Shown here one piece after another: positions 34,335 to 43,314 of a DNA stretch of 64,000 bases. The notes under the pieces are model-generated. The model saw nothing but the letters and a program-made list of their open reading frames with translations, was not told where the DNA came from and did not search any database. Origin of the DNA: JANQOH01 sp965201155 (GTDB lineage Bacteria > Pseudomonadota > Alphaproteobacteria > UBA7887); NCBI GenBank assembly GCA_965201155.1, contig OZ241752.1, forward strand, positions 744,001 through 808,000. The letters run 5' to 3'. The position numbers were made by a program, and so were the translations under genes. Numbering within the stretch: position 1 is the first letter of the stretch; every line of letters begins with the position of its first letter.

Positions 34335-34973
34335 TCACTTGCGCGGAGACCATTGCGAGGGAAGCAGGAGCGTCGATGTCATGGTCTCGATCGCCGGCAC
34401 GTTCGCGGCGAGGAAAGCCCCCCAATCCGGGTCGGCCTGTGACGCCGCGCGCGCTTCCCGGCGCGCCTTGAAACTGGAATAGGCCCACAGATGCAGCACT
34501 TCATTGGGGTCGGGCGCCTGGCTCACCCATACGCCGATATTCCGTGAATAGCGTTCGCGTGCCGGCATGGCCTCGACCATCGCCTGCGCCCATCCGGCAG
34601 CGTGGCCGGGCGCCACGCGGTAAATCCGCAACTCATAGATATTGCCCTCGCCGTCGGGCGCCTGCATGTCGCGCGCCGGGGTGAGGATGCGCACATGCTG
34701 CGAGAGAATGTGCGGGCGGATCAGCGGCACATATTCGTTGCGCCATGCTTCCAGCTTGCCCAGTTCGCCGCGCAGCCGGTCCATCTCCGCAATACTGTCA
34801 TAGCGCCACAGATGGACATACTGGTTGAGCGCGCCGATTTCGCTGGAAAAATGGCCTTCCAGTACGCCGTACTTGTCGCCTTCGCGAATGCGCCGTGCGA
34901 CCGTGCCCGAGGCTTCGAGCACCTTGCCGACGGTTCCTGCCTTGCAAGTGTAGATGCGGAGTTGATGGATCAT
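34335..34973 (-). CDS. NIPSNAP family protein
   Basis: The 212-residue protein consists of two similar ferredoxin-like halves: MIHQLRIYTCKAGTVGKVLE at the start and NIYELRIYRVAPGHAAGWAQ at about residue 110, each followed by a histidine-tryptophan segment (LHLWAYSSF / VHLWRYDSI). This is the NIPSNAP arrangement; bacterial members have no established biochemical role and may act on fatty or aromatic compounds. The ATG at 34973 has a GGAGGAG site and overlaps the upstream thioesterase stop. Confidence 0.85.
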   Translation of the reverse strand: MIHQLRIYTCKAGTVGKVLEASGTVARRIREGDKYGVLEGHFSSEIGALNQYVHLWRYDSIAEMDRLRGELGKLEAWRNEYVPLIRPHILSQHVRILTPARDMQAPDGEGNIYELRIYRVAPGHAAGWAQAMVEAMPARERYSRNIGVWVSQAPDPNEVLHLWAYSSFKARREARAASQADPDWGAFLAANVPAIETMTSTLLLPSQWSPRK

Positions 34974-35431
34974 GTTTTCTCCTCCGGCGCCGCGTTCGTG
35001 CGCGGGCGGATACGTTGCCATATGCCATCGGCGGTCACTGCAAGAACGCCGTCGGCGGTGAGTTCGGCGCGCAGGAATATGGTGCGCTTGCCGGCTTTCA
35101 GCGCCCGGGCGCGGCCCTCCACCCAGGCGCCGACGCGGACCGGTCTCATGAACTGGGTGTTCAGCGACACGGTAGCCGAAATACTGTCGGCGGCGCGCGC
35201 CGCGATATTGCCGCACAGCGTGTCGGTGAACGCCATCAGCGCACCGCCGTGGGCCACGCCGTTGCGGTTGGCGTGCCGCTCCAGAACACGAAAGCCCATG
35301 ATGAGGTCGAGCTGGCGGCCGGTAACGAAATAGGGTCCGATGCGTTCGCTGAAACGCCCGTCGCGGGCTTCATAGAGCTTGAAGCCGTGCGGCGGGCGGG
35401 CAATGGTGAAAGGGTCGTCGATCGTGTCCAT
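34970..35431 (-). CDS. PaaI-type hotdog thioesterase
   Basis: The 153-residue protein has the hotdog-fold thioesterase signature NRNGVAHGGALMAFTDTLCG, where HGG and the acidic residue position the acyl-CoA, followed by SLNTQFMRPVRVGAWVEG. It hydrolyses an acyl- or aryl-CoA of unknown identity. The ATG at 35431 begins MDTIDDPFTIARPPHG; a much longer ORF upstream is shadow of the SDR gene. It shares a TGATG overlap with the NIPSNAP gene, so they form a bicistronic unit divergent from the SDR gene. Confidence 0.88.
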   Translation of the reverse strand: MDTIDDPFTIARPPHGFKLYEARDGRFSERIGPYFVTGRQLDLIMGFRVLERHANRNGVAHGGALMAFTDTLCGNIAARAADSISATVSLNTQFMRPVRVGAWVEGRARALKAGKRTIFLRAELTADGVLAVTADGIWQRIRPRTNAAPEEKT

Positions 35432-35492
35432 GGCGCCTATGATAGCCGGGCCGGCGCGGCGCGTCAGGCAGTTGAACGGGGAGGGTGAGGAT

Positions 35493-36209
35493 ATGCTCGA
35501 CGGAAAGATCGCCATCGTGACCGGCGGCGGCAGCGGTATCGGCAAGGCAATCGCACAGGCATTTGCCGGGGCCGGCGTGCGCGTGACCATTATCGGCCGC
35601 ACACTGGAGAAGCTGGAACAGGCGGCGGCGGATATAAACGGCGCGGTCGATGCCGCAGCATGCGACATAACCGACGAAACGCAGGTGGAAGCGACATTCG
35701 ACGCCGTGGTCGCGCGCTGCGGCCATATCGACATCCTCGTCAACAATGCCGGCATGTCCGCGCCCGCCCCCACCGAAGACATCGAGGCGGCGCGGTGGCG
35801 TGAGGTGATCGAGGTCAATCTGACCGGCGCGTTCCTGTGTTCGCGCGCCGCGTTTCGCCGCATGATTCCGCGCAAATCCGGCCGCATCATCAATATCGGC
35901 AGCATTTCGGCGCAGATGTCGCGCCCCGACCAGGCATCCTACACGGCGAGCAAATTCGGCCTGGAAGGCCTCACGCGCTCGCTGGCACTGGATGGACGCG
36001 AGCACGGAATCGCCGCCGGAATCATCCATCCCGGCAATGTCGCCACTGAACTCTGGCGCGGACGCGAGGAAGTGGCGCAGCGCGAGGGCCTGATCCCGCT
36101 CGCAGACCTCGGCCGCACCGCCGTCGCCATGGCCGGCATGGACCCGGCGGTCAACATGTTGAGCACTATTGTCTTGCCGGTGACACAGCCCTATATCGGG
36201 CGCGGCTGA
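35493..36209 (+). CDS. SDR family NAD(P)-dependent oxidoreductase
   Basis: The 238-residue short-chain dehydrogenase begins MLDGKIAIVTGGGSGIGKAI with the TGxxxGIG cofactor loop, then NNAG (LVNNAGMSAP), the catalytic Ser in RIINIGSISAQ, and YxxxK (ASYTASKFGLEG). The end is PGNVATELW..., typical of clade 'classical' SDRs. GGGAGGGTGAGG precedes the ATG. It lies upstream of fabD but substrate specificity is not implied. Confidence 0.9.
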   Translation: MLDGKIAIVTGGGSGIGKAIAQAFAGAGVRVTIIGRTLEKLEQAAADINGAVDAAACDITDETQVEATFDAVVARCGHIDILVNNAGMSAPAPTEDIEAARWREVIEVNLTGAFLCSRAAFRRMIPRKSGRIINIGSISAQMSRPDQASYTASKFGLEGLTRSLALDGREHGIAAGIIHPGNVATELWRGREEVAQREGLIPLADLGRTAVAMAGMDPAVNMLSTIVLPVTQPYIGRG

Positions 36210-36252
36210 GCAGGCGCAGCCCTTCGGGCGTCGCGAACTTGAGGAGACGCCA

Positions 36253-37194
36253 ATGGCGCGGGCGCTGGTTTTCCCCGGTCAGGGGTCACAGAAAGTTGGG
36301 AGCGGAAAGGCATTGCATGATGCCTTCGCCGCCGCGCGCGAGGTATTCCAGGAAGTGGACGACGCGCTCGGTGAACATCTCAGCCGGGTGATTTTTGAAG
36401 GCCCCGAGGACGTGCTCACCCTGACCGAAAACACCCAGCCCGCGCTGATGGCCGTCTCGCTCGCCGTTGTGCGTGTGCTGGAACGCGAGGCGGGAATCGC
36501 CCCGGCCGACCTCGGCGCCTGCGTTGCCGGCCATTCTTTGGGCGAATATTCGGCGCTGGCCGCCGCCGGCGCCCTTGGCCTCGCCGACACGGCGCGCCTG
36601 CTGCGGCGGCGCGGACAGGCCATGCAGCAGGCCGTGCCAGTGGGCGACGGCGCAATGATCGCCGTTCTCGGGCTGTCGCTGGAGGATGTCCGCGTCGTTG
36701 CCGAAGAGGCGTCAGAAGGCGAAGTATGCGAGATCGCCAACGATAACGCGCCGGGACAGGTGGTGCTGTCGGGCGCAGCGGCGGCGGTATCCCGGGCGGC
36801 GGATGCAGCACGGGCGCGCGGCGCGCGGCGCGTGCTGCCCCTGCCGGTCAGCGCGCCCTTTCACTGCCGCCTGCTCGAACCGGCGGCAGAGGCGATGCGC
36901 GAGGCGCTGGCGGACATCACCCTGGCCGCCCCCACCCCGCCGCTGATCGCCAATGTCACTGCGGAGCCGGTGCAGGAGCCTCACGCCATTCGCCGCCTGC
37001 TGGTGGAACAGGTGACAGCCACCGTGCGCTGGCGCGAAAGCGTCCTGAGAATGAAGGAACACGACGTAGATACGCTGGTCGAGTGCGGCGCGGGGAATGT
37101 GCTTGCCAATCTCACGCGGCGCATCGACCGCGGCATGACAGGGTTGTCGATGCTCGCTCCCGGCGATATCGAAGCGTTCACCGCGCGGCTGTGA
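36253..37194 (+). CDS. fabD: Malonyl-CoA:ACP transacylase FabD
   Basis: The 313-residue enzyme loads malonate from CoA onto ACP. The N terminus MARALVFPGQGSQKVGSG and the nucleophile elbow CVAGHSLGEYSALAA (Ser95) are diagnostic, and PVSAPFHCRLLEP holds the catalytic histidine. It leads fabG, acpP and fabF in a classic fatty-acid synthesis cluster; fabG begins 20 bp later. Confidence 0.96.
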   Translation: MARALVFPGQGSQKVGSGKALHDAFAAAREVFQEVDDALGEHLSRVIFEGPEDVLTLTENTQPALMAVSLAVVRVLEREAGIAPADLGACVAGHSLGEYSALAAAGALGLADTARLLRRRGQAMQQAVPVGDGAMIAVLGLSLEDVRVVAEEASEGEVCEIANDNAPGQVVLSGAAAAVSRAADAARARGARRVLPLPVSAPFHCRLLEPAAEAMREALADITLAAPTPPLIANVTAEPVQEPHAIRRLLVEQVTATVRWRESVLRMKEHDVDTLVECGAGNVLANLTRRIDRGMTGLSMLAPGDIEAFTARL

Positions 37195-37214
37195 GCATTT
37201 CGGGGGAGCGGGCG

Positions 37215-37952
37215 ATGTTCGATCTGACAGGCAAGGCGGCGCTCATCACCGGCGCCTCCGGCGGTATAGGCAGCGCCGTCGCGCGCACACTGCACACTGC
37301 CGGCGCCGCGGTCGCGCTGTCCGGCACACGGCGCGAGCGCCTCGATGCGCTGGCGGCAGAGCTTGGCGAGCGCAGCATCGCGCTGCCCTGCGACCTGGCC
37401 GACGGCGCTGCCGTTGCGGCCCTGGCGCGGGAAGCTGAATCAACGCTGGGGCAGCTTGATATCCTGGTGAACAATGCGGGCCTCACCCGTGACGGCCTGG
37501 CGCTGCGCATGAAGGATGCCGACTGGCAGCAGGTGATCGACATCAACCTCACCGCCGCGTTTCGCCTCTCACGTGCAGCGTTGCGCGGCATGATGCGCCG
37601 CCGCCATGGCCGCATCATCAATGTCACATCGGTGGTCGGTGTTGCCGGCAATGCCGGGCAGGCGAACTACGCCGCCTCCAAGGCGGGGCTGATCGGCATG
37701 AGCAAGGCGCTGGCGGCGGAAGTCGCCGCCCGCGGCATCACCGTGAACTGCCTCGCACCGGGCATGATCGACACCGCCATGACCCAGGCCCTGAACGAGG
37801 CGCAGCGCGCGCGCATCGTCGCGGAAATACCCGCCGGACACCTTGGCGCGGCGGGTGACATTGCGGCCGCCGCACTGTATCTGGCCTCCGACGAGGCCGC
37901 CTATGTCACCGGTCAGACCTTGCACGTCAATGGCGGCATGGTGATGGTGTAG
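37215..37952 (+). CDS. fabG: 3-oxoacyl-ACP reductase FabG
   Basis: The 245-residue SDR reduces 3-oxoacyl-ACP in the elongation cycle. Motifs: FDLTGKAALITGASGGIGSA, the NNAG in ILVNNAGLTRDGLALRM, RIINVTSVVGVAGNAGQANY with the catalytic serine and tyrosine, and AAYVTGQTLHVNGGMVMV at the C terminus, typical of FabG. The ATG at 37215 follows a GGGGGAGCGGG site. It lies between fabD and acpP. Confidence 0.95.
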   Translation: MFDLTGKAALITGASGGIGSAVARTLHTAGAAVALSGTRRERLDALAAELGERSIALPCDLADGAAVAALAREAESTLGQLDILVNNAGLTRDGLALRMKDADWQQVIDINLTAAFRLSRAALRGMMRRRHGRIINVTSVVGVAGNAGQANYAASKAGLIGMSKALAAEVAARGITVNCLAPGMIDTAMTQALNEAQRARIVAEIPAGHLGAAGDIAAAALYLASDEAAYVTGQTLHVNGGMVMV

Positions 37953-38100
37953 ACACCTCAAACCCGTGACCGACTCCCGCAGGCATTGCCGAAAGTCGCC
38001 GCGGGGATCATATAGCCACGAGGCAGCATCTGTGTTACCAACGGACGGTAGCAACCGCGCTGCCCGGGCCAGCGCACCGTCAATAATTTACAGGAAACAA

Positions 38101-38346
38101 ATGATGAGTGAGGGCAATAACGTCGCCGCGCGAGTCAAGAAGATCGTCGTTGAACATTTGGGCATCGACGAGGCAAAGGTAACGGAAAGCGCAAGCCTGA
38201 TGGATGACCTCGGCGCCGACAGTCTCGACGCCGTCGAGATGGTCATGGCGTTCGAGGAGGAATTCGGCTGCGAAATCCCCGACGATGTCGCAGACAAGAT
38301 CGTGACCGTGCAGGACGCGATCGACTTCATCAATCAGCAGGTCTGA
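38101..38346 (+). CDS. acpP: Acyl carrier protein AcpP
   Basis: The 81-residue ACP has the phosphopantetheine attachment serine in DDLGADSLDAVEMVM (Ser41) and an acidic helix-loop-helix fold (IPDDVADKIVTVQDAIDFI). Two ATGs in a row (38101 and 38104) are both possible. AGGA lies a few bases upstream. The 148-bp gap before it is larger than elsewhere in the cluster, so acpP may have its own promoter. Confidence 0.97.
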   Translation: MMSEGNNVAARVKKIVVEHLGIDEAKVTESASLMDDLGADSLDAVEMVMAFEEEFGCEIPDDVADKIVTVQDAIDFINQQV

Positions 38347-38377
38347 CCACGCCGGCGCCGAGAGACAGGATTCACGG

Positions 38378-39646
38378 ATGAGCGACCGCAAGCGCGTCGT
38401 CGTTACCGGGCTTGGTCTGGTCACGCCGCTTGCCAACGGCGTGCGGGCCAGCTGGCGCCGCCTCCTGAACGCGGAATCGGGTATTCGGCGCATCGACCGC
38501 GTCGATGTCTCCGACATGCCTTCGCAAATTGCGGGGCAGGTTCCCGATGCCGATGCGGAGCACGGCTTCAACGCCGACAAGTACGTCCCGCCTCGCGAAC
38601 AGCGCCGGATGGACAGGTTCATCCACTACACGATGGGCGCGGCGGCGCAAGCCGTCGAAGACGCCGATTGGGGCCCGTATGATTCCGAATCGCTGGAGCG
38701 CACGGGGGTTCTGATCGGGTCGGGAATCGGCGGCCTGCCCGGCATCGAGGCCGCCACGCTCACCCTCGCCGAAAAGGGCCCGCGGCGGGTCAGTCCCTTC
38801 TTCATCCCCTCCAGCCTCATCAATCTGGCTTCCGGCCAGGTGTCGATCCGTTACGGCTTCAAGGGTCCCAATCACGCGGTGGTGACGGCGTGCTCCACCG
38901 GCGCCCACGCTATCGGCGATGCGGCGCGGCTGATTCAGGCCGGCGACGCCGATGTTATGGTCGCCGGCGGCGCAGAATCCACCATCTCGCGCCTGTGCGT
39001 CGCCGGCTTCGCCGCTGCCCGGGCCCTGTCCACCGGCTTCAACGACCGGCCCGGCGAGGCGTCGCGCCCCTGGGACCAGGACCGCGACGGCTTCGTGCTT
39101 GGCGAAGGCGCCGGCGTCGTGGTGCTTGAGGACCTCGAACATGCTCGCCGCCGCGGCGCGCACATCTATGCGGAAATCGTCGGATACGGCCTGTCGGGCG
39201 ATGCGCATCACATCACCGCACCGGCGCCGGACGGAGACGGCGGCTACCGCTCCATGCGCGCGGCGCTGGCGCGCGCGGAGATGGCGCCGGAGGACATCGA
39301 CTACATCAACGCCCACGGCACCTCGACCCCCCTTGGCGACGAGATCGAGCATGGCGCCGTCAAGCGCCTGTTCGGCGCCGCCGCGTCACAGCTCTCCATG
39401 TCATCGACCAAATCCGCGATCGGCCATCTGCTCGGTGCCGCCGGCGCGGTCGAAGCGATCTTCTCGATTCTCGCTGTTTCCGAGAATGTGGTGCCGCCCA
39501 CGCTCAACCTCCATAACCCCTCGCCGGGGTGCGACCTCGACCTCGTTCCCCACCAGGCCAGGGAGCGGCCCGTGCGGGCGGCGCTTTCCAATTCCTTCGG
39601 ATTCGGCGGCACGAACGCCAGCCTGATCGTGCGGAAAGTTACCTGA
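38378..39646 (+). CDS. fabF: 3-oxoacyl-ACP synthase II FabF
   Basis: The 422-residue ketoacyl synthase carries the Cys-His-His triad: TACSTGAHAIGDA, INAHGTSTPLGD and SSTKSAIGHLLGAAGA. It elongates acyl-ACP with malonyl-ACP. It starts 31 bp after acpP and precedes mltG, the standard gene order in Alphaproteobacteria. Length matches the family. Confidence 0.96.
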   Translation: MSDRKRVVVTGLGLVTPLANGVRASWRRLLNAESGIRRIDRVDVSDMPSQIAGQVPDADAEHGFNADKYVPPREQRRMDRFIHYTMGAAAQAVEDADWGPYDSESLERTGVLIGSGIGGLPGIEAATLTLAEKGPRRVSPFFIPSSLINLASGQVSIRYGFKGPNHAVVTACSTGAHAIGDAARLIQAGDADVMVAGGAESTISRLCVAGFAAARALSTGFNDRPGEASRPWDQDRDGFVLGEGAGVVVLEDLEHARRRGAHIYAEIVGYGLSGDAHHITAPAPDGDGGYRSMRAALARAEMAPEDIDYINAHGTSTPLGDEIEHGAVKRLFGAAASQLSMSSTKSAIGHLLGAAGAVEAIFSILAVSENVVPPTLNLHNPSPGCDLDLVPHQARERPVRAALSNSFGFGGTNASLIVRKVT

Positions 39647-39668
39647 CCGGCGCTGCCGGACCCGCCTC

Positions 39669-40652
39669 ATGCGTTTTCCTGACGGCCTTGTGGCCCTGGC
39701 GTTGCTCCTTGCCATCGCAGCCTCGGGCGCAGTCATCTGGCTGGTCCGCTACGCGCACCAGCCGGGGCCGGCCACCGCCGATATAACCGTCGACATCGCC
39801 GCCGGCGCGGGCGTCAACCGCATCGCCTCGGTGCTGGAAGCCGAAGGCGTGATCGACCACGCTGCGCTGTTCGAGATTTTCGTGCGGCTGCGCGGCGAAA
39901 GCGCCGCGCTGCGCGCCGGCGAATATGAAATGCAGGCGGCGATCACCCCCCGCGAAGTGCTCCGCGTCCTCATCGAAGGCAAGACCACCGCGCGCCGGAT
40001 TACCGTGCCCGAAGGCTATACTGTCACCGAGACAATGGCGCTGATCGAAGCCAGCGACGGCCTGACGGGCGCGCTTCCCGCCATGCCGGAGGAAGGCAGC
40101 CTGCTGCCGGAAACCTATCACTACAGCAAGGGGAATTCTCGTGCAGATATGGTCGCCCGCATGCAGGCGCTGGCCGGGGAGACGCTGGAGCGCCTGTGGA
40201 ACGCCCGCGCCGACGACCTGCCGTTCGACACGCCCCGCGAAGCGGTGATACTCGCCTCGATCATCGAGAAGGAAACCGGCGTTGCCGGTGAACGCGCGCA
40301 TATTGCCGGCGTGTTCGTCAACCGCTTACGCATCGGCATGCCGCTGCAATCCGATCCCACGGTGATCTATGCCGTCACCCAGGGCAAGGCGCCGCTCGGC
40401 CGTTCCCTCACGCGGCGCGACCTGGCGTTTGAAAGCCCCTACAACACCTACCGCAATGCCGGCCTGCCGCCGGGGCCGATCGCCAATCCCGGCCGCGCGG
40501 CGCTCGAGGCCGCCCTGCACCCCATGGCCACCCGCGACCTCTATTTTGTCGCTGATGGCAGCGGCGGCCATGCATTCGCCCGCACGCTGGACGAGCATAA
40601 CCGCAACGCCGCACGCTGGCGGCGCATCCAGCGCGAACGCGGAGAGCGGTAA
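39669..40652 (+). CDS. mltG: Endolytic murein transglycosylase MltG
   Basis: The 327-residue inner-membrane protein has an N-terminal transmembrane anchor (LVALALLLAIAASGAVIWLV), a LysM-like region (VNRIASVLEAEGVI) and the YceG catalytic segment EAVILASIIEKETGVAGERA with the conserved glutamate, then SPYNTYRNAGLPPGPIANPG. It cuts nascent peptidoglycan and helps terminate glycan chains. It closes the fab cluster 22 bp after fabF. Confidence 0.94.
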   Translation: MRFPDGLVALALLLAIAASGAVIWLVRYAHQPGPATADITVDIAAGAGVNRIASVLEAEGVIDHAALFEIFVRLRGESAALRAGEYEMQAAITPREVLRVLIEGKTTARRITVPEGYTVTETMALIEASDGLTGALPAMPEEGSLLPETYHYSKGNSRADMVARMQALAGETLERLWNARADDLPFDTPREAVILASIIEKETGVAGERAHIAGVFVNRLRIGMPLQSDPTVIYAVTQGKAPLGRSLTRRDLAFESPYNTYRNAGLPPGPIANPGRAALEAALHPMATRDLYFVADGSGGHAFARTLDEHNRNAARWRRIQRERGER

Positions 40653-40669
40653 GGAGAGACCGCGCCGCC

Positions 40670-42094
40670 TCAGCGGCGCGCGCGCAGGGGCAGATGAACC
40701 GGCCGGCCAAGAGCAAGATGCGCGGCCTCGCCATAGAGTTCGCCAAGCGACGGATGCGCATGAATACTGAGCGCAAGGTCCTCGACCGTCGCGCCCATCT
40801 CGATGGCGAGCACGCCTTCGCCGATCAGGTCGGAAGCGTGCGGCGCGGCGATATGAACCCCCAGCACGCACTGGTCCCCATCGGACACGATCTGCAGGAA
40901 CCCCTCGCGCGCCGACAAGGTGCGCGCGCGGCCTGACGCAGCCAGCGGAAACACGTCGCCGCGGGCGTCATGGCCCGCCTCTTTCGCCGCCGCCAGCGTC
41001 AGGCCCGCGCTGGCGATTTCCGGGTCTGAAAACACCACTTCGGGCACCACTGTCGCATCGAAACCCACAGGCTTTCCGCACAACGCCTCCGCCGCCACCT
41101 GCGCTTCCGCGCTGGCCTTGTGCGCCAGCGCCGGACCGGGCGTGATGTCGCCGATCGCCGCGATATGCGGATGCACGCGCCGGTCGTCGGCGACCTGCAG
41201 CAGGCCGTTGCGGTCGGTTGCGAGACCGGCGGCAGCGAGTTCCAGATCGTCGGTATTGGGCCGCCGCCCCACGGCAACGACAATTTTTTCCGCCGCCACA
41301 CGCGCCGTGCCGGAGTCCTCGCCTCCCTCGACGATCAGGGCGCCGTCCTCGGCGCCGCTCGCGCGCGCATTGAGGCGCACATCCACACCCAGCGCCGCCA
41401 GCGTCCTTGCAACAGGCACCGCAAGTTCTGCATCCATGCCGGGCAATATTCGCGATTCCGCTTCGACGATGGTTACCGCAGACCCCAGCTTGGCGAACGC
41501 AATGCCGATTTCGATGCCGATATAGCCCGCGCCGACAATCGCCAGCGTTTGCGGCAGCGCATCGAGCGCCAGCGCGCCCGTCGAATCCAGAATATGCTCG
41601 CCGTCGACCGGTAGTACCGGCAGCGCGGTGGGGCGCGAACCCGTCGCCAGTATCAGGTCGGTGAAATCGACAAACCGGACCTGATCGTCATCCGGCGTTA
41701 TGACTCCCTTGCCGGGCGCGGTGAAACGAAACGCACCGCGCGCAACGGCGACGCGCCCGGCCTTCAACAGCCCGCGAACGCCGCCGACAAGGCCGTTGAC
41801 AATGCCTTTCTTCCAGGTCTGAAAGCGCGCGAAGTCGATCTCCGAACCGCTGAGAGTGAGGCCGGCGCGGGAAGCGCCGCGCGCGCGGTGCGCAAGGTCC
41901 GCAAGCTCGATCAGCGCCTTGCTGGGGATGCAGCCGACATGCAGGCACACGCCGCCAAGGCCGGCTTCGCCGCCGCTGTCGACAAGCAGCACCTGCCGCC
42001 CCAACTGCGCCGCACGCAGCGCGGCCGCGTAGCCGCCCGGTCCGGCGCCGACCACCACCAGATCGACCGGCTCCGGCACCTGGCCGACGACCAT
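40670..42094 (-). CDS. lpdA: Dihydrolipoyl dehydrogenase (E3) of the 2-oxo acid dehydrogenase complex
   Basis: The 474-residue flavoprotein has the FAD loop VVVGAGPGGYAAALRAAQLG, the redox disulfide motif GGVCLHVGCIPSKALIELAD and a second nucleotide-binding loop near AIVGAGYIGIEIGIAFAKLG. The C-terminal catalytic HAHPS (SIHAHPSLGELYGEAAH) is present. Its start shares one base with the E2 stop (TGATG), so it belongs to the same operon and is the dedicated E3. Confidence 0.95.
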   Translation of the reverse strand: MVVGQVPEPVDLVVVGAGPGGYAAALRAAQLGRQVLLVDSGGEAGLGGVCLHVGCIPSKALIELADLAHRARGASRAGLTLSGSEIDFARFQTWKKGIVNGLVGGVRGLLKAGRVAVARGAFRFTAPGKGVITPDDDQVRFVDFTDLILATGSRPTALPVLPVDGEHILDSTGALALDALPQTLAIVGAGYIGIEIGIAFAKLGSAVTIVEAESRILPGMDAELAVPVARTLAALGVDVRLNARASGAEDGALIVEGGEDSGTARVAAEKIVVAVGRRPNTDDLELAAAGLATDRNGLLQVADDRRVHPHIAAIGDITPGPALAHKASAEAQVAAEALCGKPVGFDATVVPEVVFSDPEIASAGLTLAAAKEAGHDARGDVFPLAASGRARTLSAREGFLQIVSDGDQCVLGVHIAAPHASDLIGEGVLAIEMGATVEDLALSIHAHPSLGELYGEAAHLALGRPVHLPLRARR

Positions 42095-43314
42095 CAGGCG
42101 TGCCCCAGCAACCGCACCGGATCGACAAGATAACGACCGAGTTTCCCGGCAAATTCCCCCAGATGCTCCCCGTCATTCAGGCGGTGGTCGGTCGAGACGA
42201 CGAGCGGCAGGCTGGGCCGCACGGCGGGCGCGCCGTCAACCGGCACTACCCGCTCGCGCACCGCGCCGACACCGGCAATGGCCACTTCCGGCGGGCGAAT
42301 GATCGGCGTCCCGAAATGCCCGCCATAGCTGCCATAGTTGGAAATGGTGAATGTTCCCCCCTGCAGGTCTTCCACACGAATGCGGCGCGTGCGCGCCGCG
42401 CCGGCAAGGCGGTCGATCTCCTGCGCCAGGGTGAGAAGCGACTTGCGGTCGGCATCGTGAATGACCGGCACGATCAGCCCGTCGGGCGTCGCCGTGGCAA
42501 AGCCGATATTGATGCGGTGGCGGTAGGTGATCTGCTCCGCCGCCATGTCCAGCGCGGCGTTGAAGCGCGGATGCTGCCGCAGCGCTGCGGCGCAGGCTTT
42601 CATGATCAGCGGCAGATAGCCGGGCTTCACGCCGTGCGGCTCGAACTCGGCAACCAGCGCCCGCCGCGCCGCCACCAGATTGGCCGCGTCGAGCTCGTGG
42701 AAGGTCAATATGTGCGGAATTTCGCGCCACGCCGCTTCCATGGTCTGCGCGATGCGCCGCCGCAGCCCGCGCAGCGGTTCCACGCGGTCCTCGCCAGACG
42801 GCGCCGGCACAGACACCGGGGCGGGCGCCGCTTTCGGCTCGGCCGCAGGCGCAGGCGGCGGTGCTGCCGCGGCGCGGGTCACATCGTCTTTCGTGATCTG
42901 CCCGCGATTTCCGCTGCCTTGCACCGTGGCCAGATCGACTCCCAGTTCCCGCGCCAGCTTTCGCGTCGCCGGGCTGGCCAGCGCCCGCCGCGCCGGCCCC
43001 TTGCCGGGCGGCGGTGTCTCCGGGCGCGTTTCGGAAGGCGGTGTTTCGGGCGCTGTCTTCGCGGGCGCCTTTGCCTCGGTGGCAATGACCGCGAGCATCG
43101 CGCCGACCGGCACCATTGCCCCCACATCGCCGCCCAGCGCCGTGACCGTGCCCGCTACCGGTGCCGGAATTTCCACCACCGCCTTGTCGGTCTGCACATC
43201 CACCAGAACCTGGTCCGCCGCCACCGCATCGCCGGGGGCGACATGCCAGAGCACGATCTCCCCTTCGCTCAGTCCCTCGCCGACATCGGGCAGATTGAAG
43301 CGGTATTCGTTCAT
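42094..43314 (-). CDS. Branched-chain/2-oxo acid dehydrogenase E2 (lipoamide acyltransferase)
   Basis: The 406-residue protein has one N-terminal lipoyl domain (VQTDKAVVEIPAPVAGTVTA, lipoylated Lys in TDKAV), a Pro/Ala-rich linker, a peripheral subunit-binding domain (SPATRKLARELGVDLATVQG) and a catalytic domain ending VVSTDHRLNDGEHLGEFAGK with HxxxDG. One lipoyl domain plus the neighbours E1a/E1b suggests a branched-chain oxo-acid complex rather than pyruvate dehydrogenase. It overlaps E1b by ATGA. Confidence 0.93.
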   Translation of the reverse strand: MNEYRFNLPDVGEGLSEGEIVLWHVAPGDAVAADQVLVDVQTDKAVVEIPAPVAGTVTALGGDVGAMVPVGAMLAVIATEAKAPAKTAPETPPSETRPETPPPGKGPARRALASPATRKLARELGVDLATVQGSGNRGQITKDDVTRAAAAPPPAPAAEPKAAPAPVSVPAPSGEDRVEPLRGLRRRIAQTMEAAWREIPHILTFHELDAANLVAARRALVAEFEPHGVKPGYLPLIMKACAAALRQHPRFNAALDMAAEQITYRHRINIGFATATPDGLIVPVIHDADRKSLLTLAQEIDRLAGAARTRRIRVEDLQGGTFTISNYGSYGGHFGTPIIRPPEVAIAGVGAVRERVVPVDGAPAVRPSLPLVVSTDHRLNDGEHLGEFAGKLGRYLVDPVRLLGHA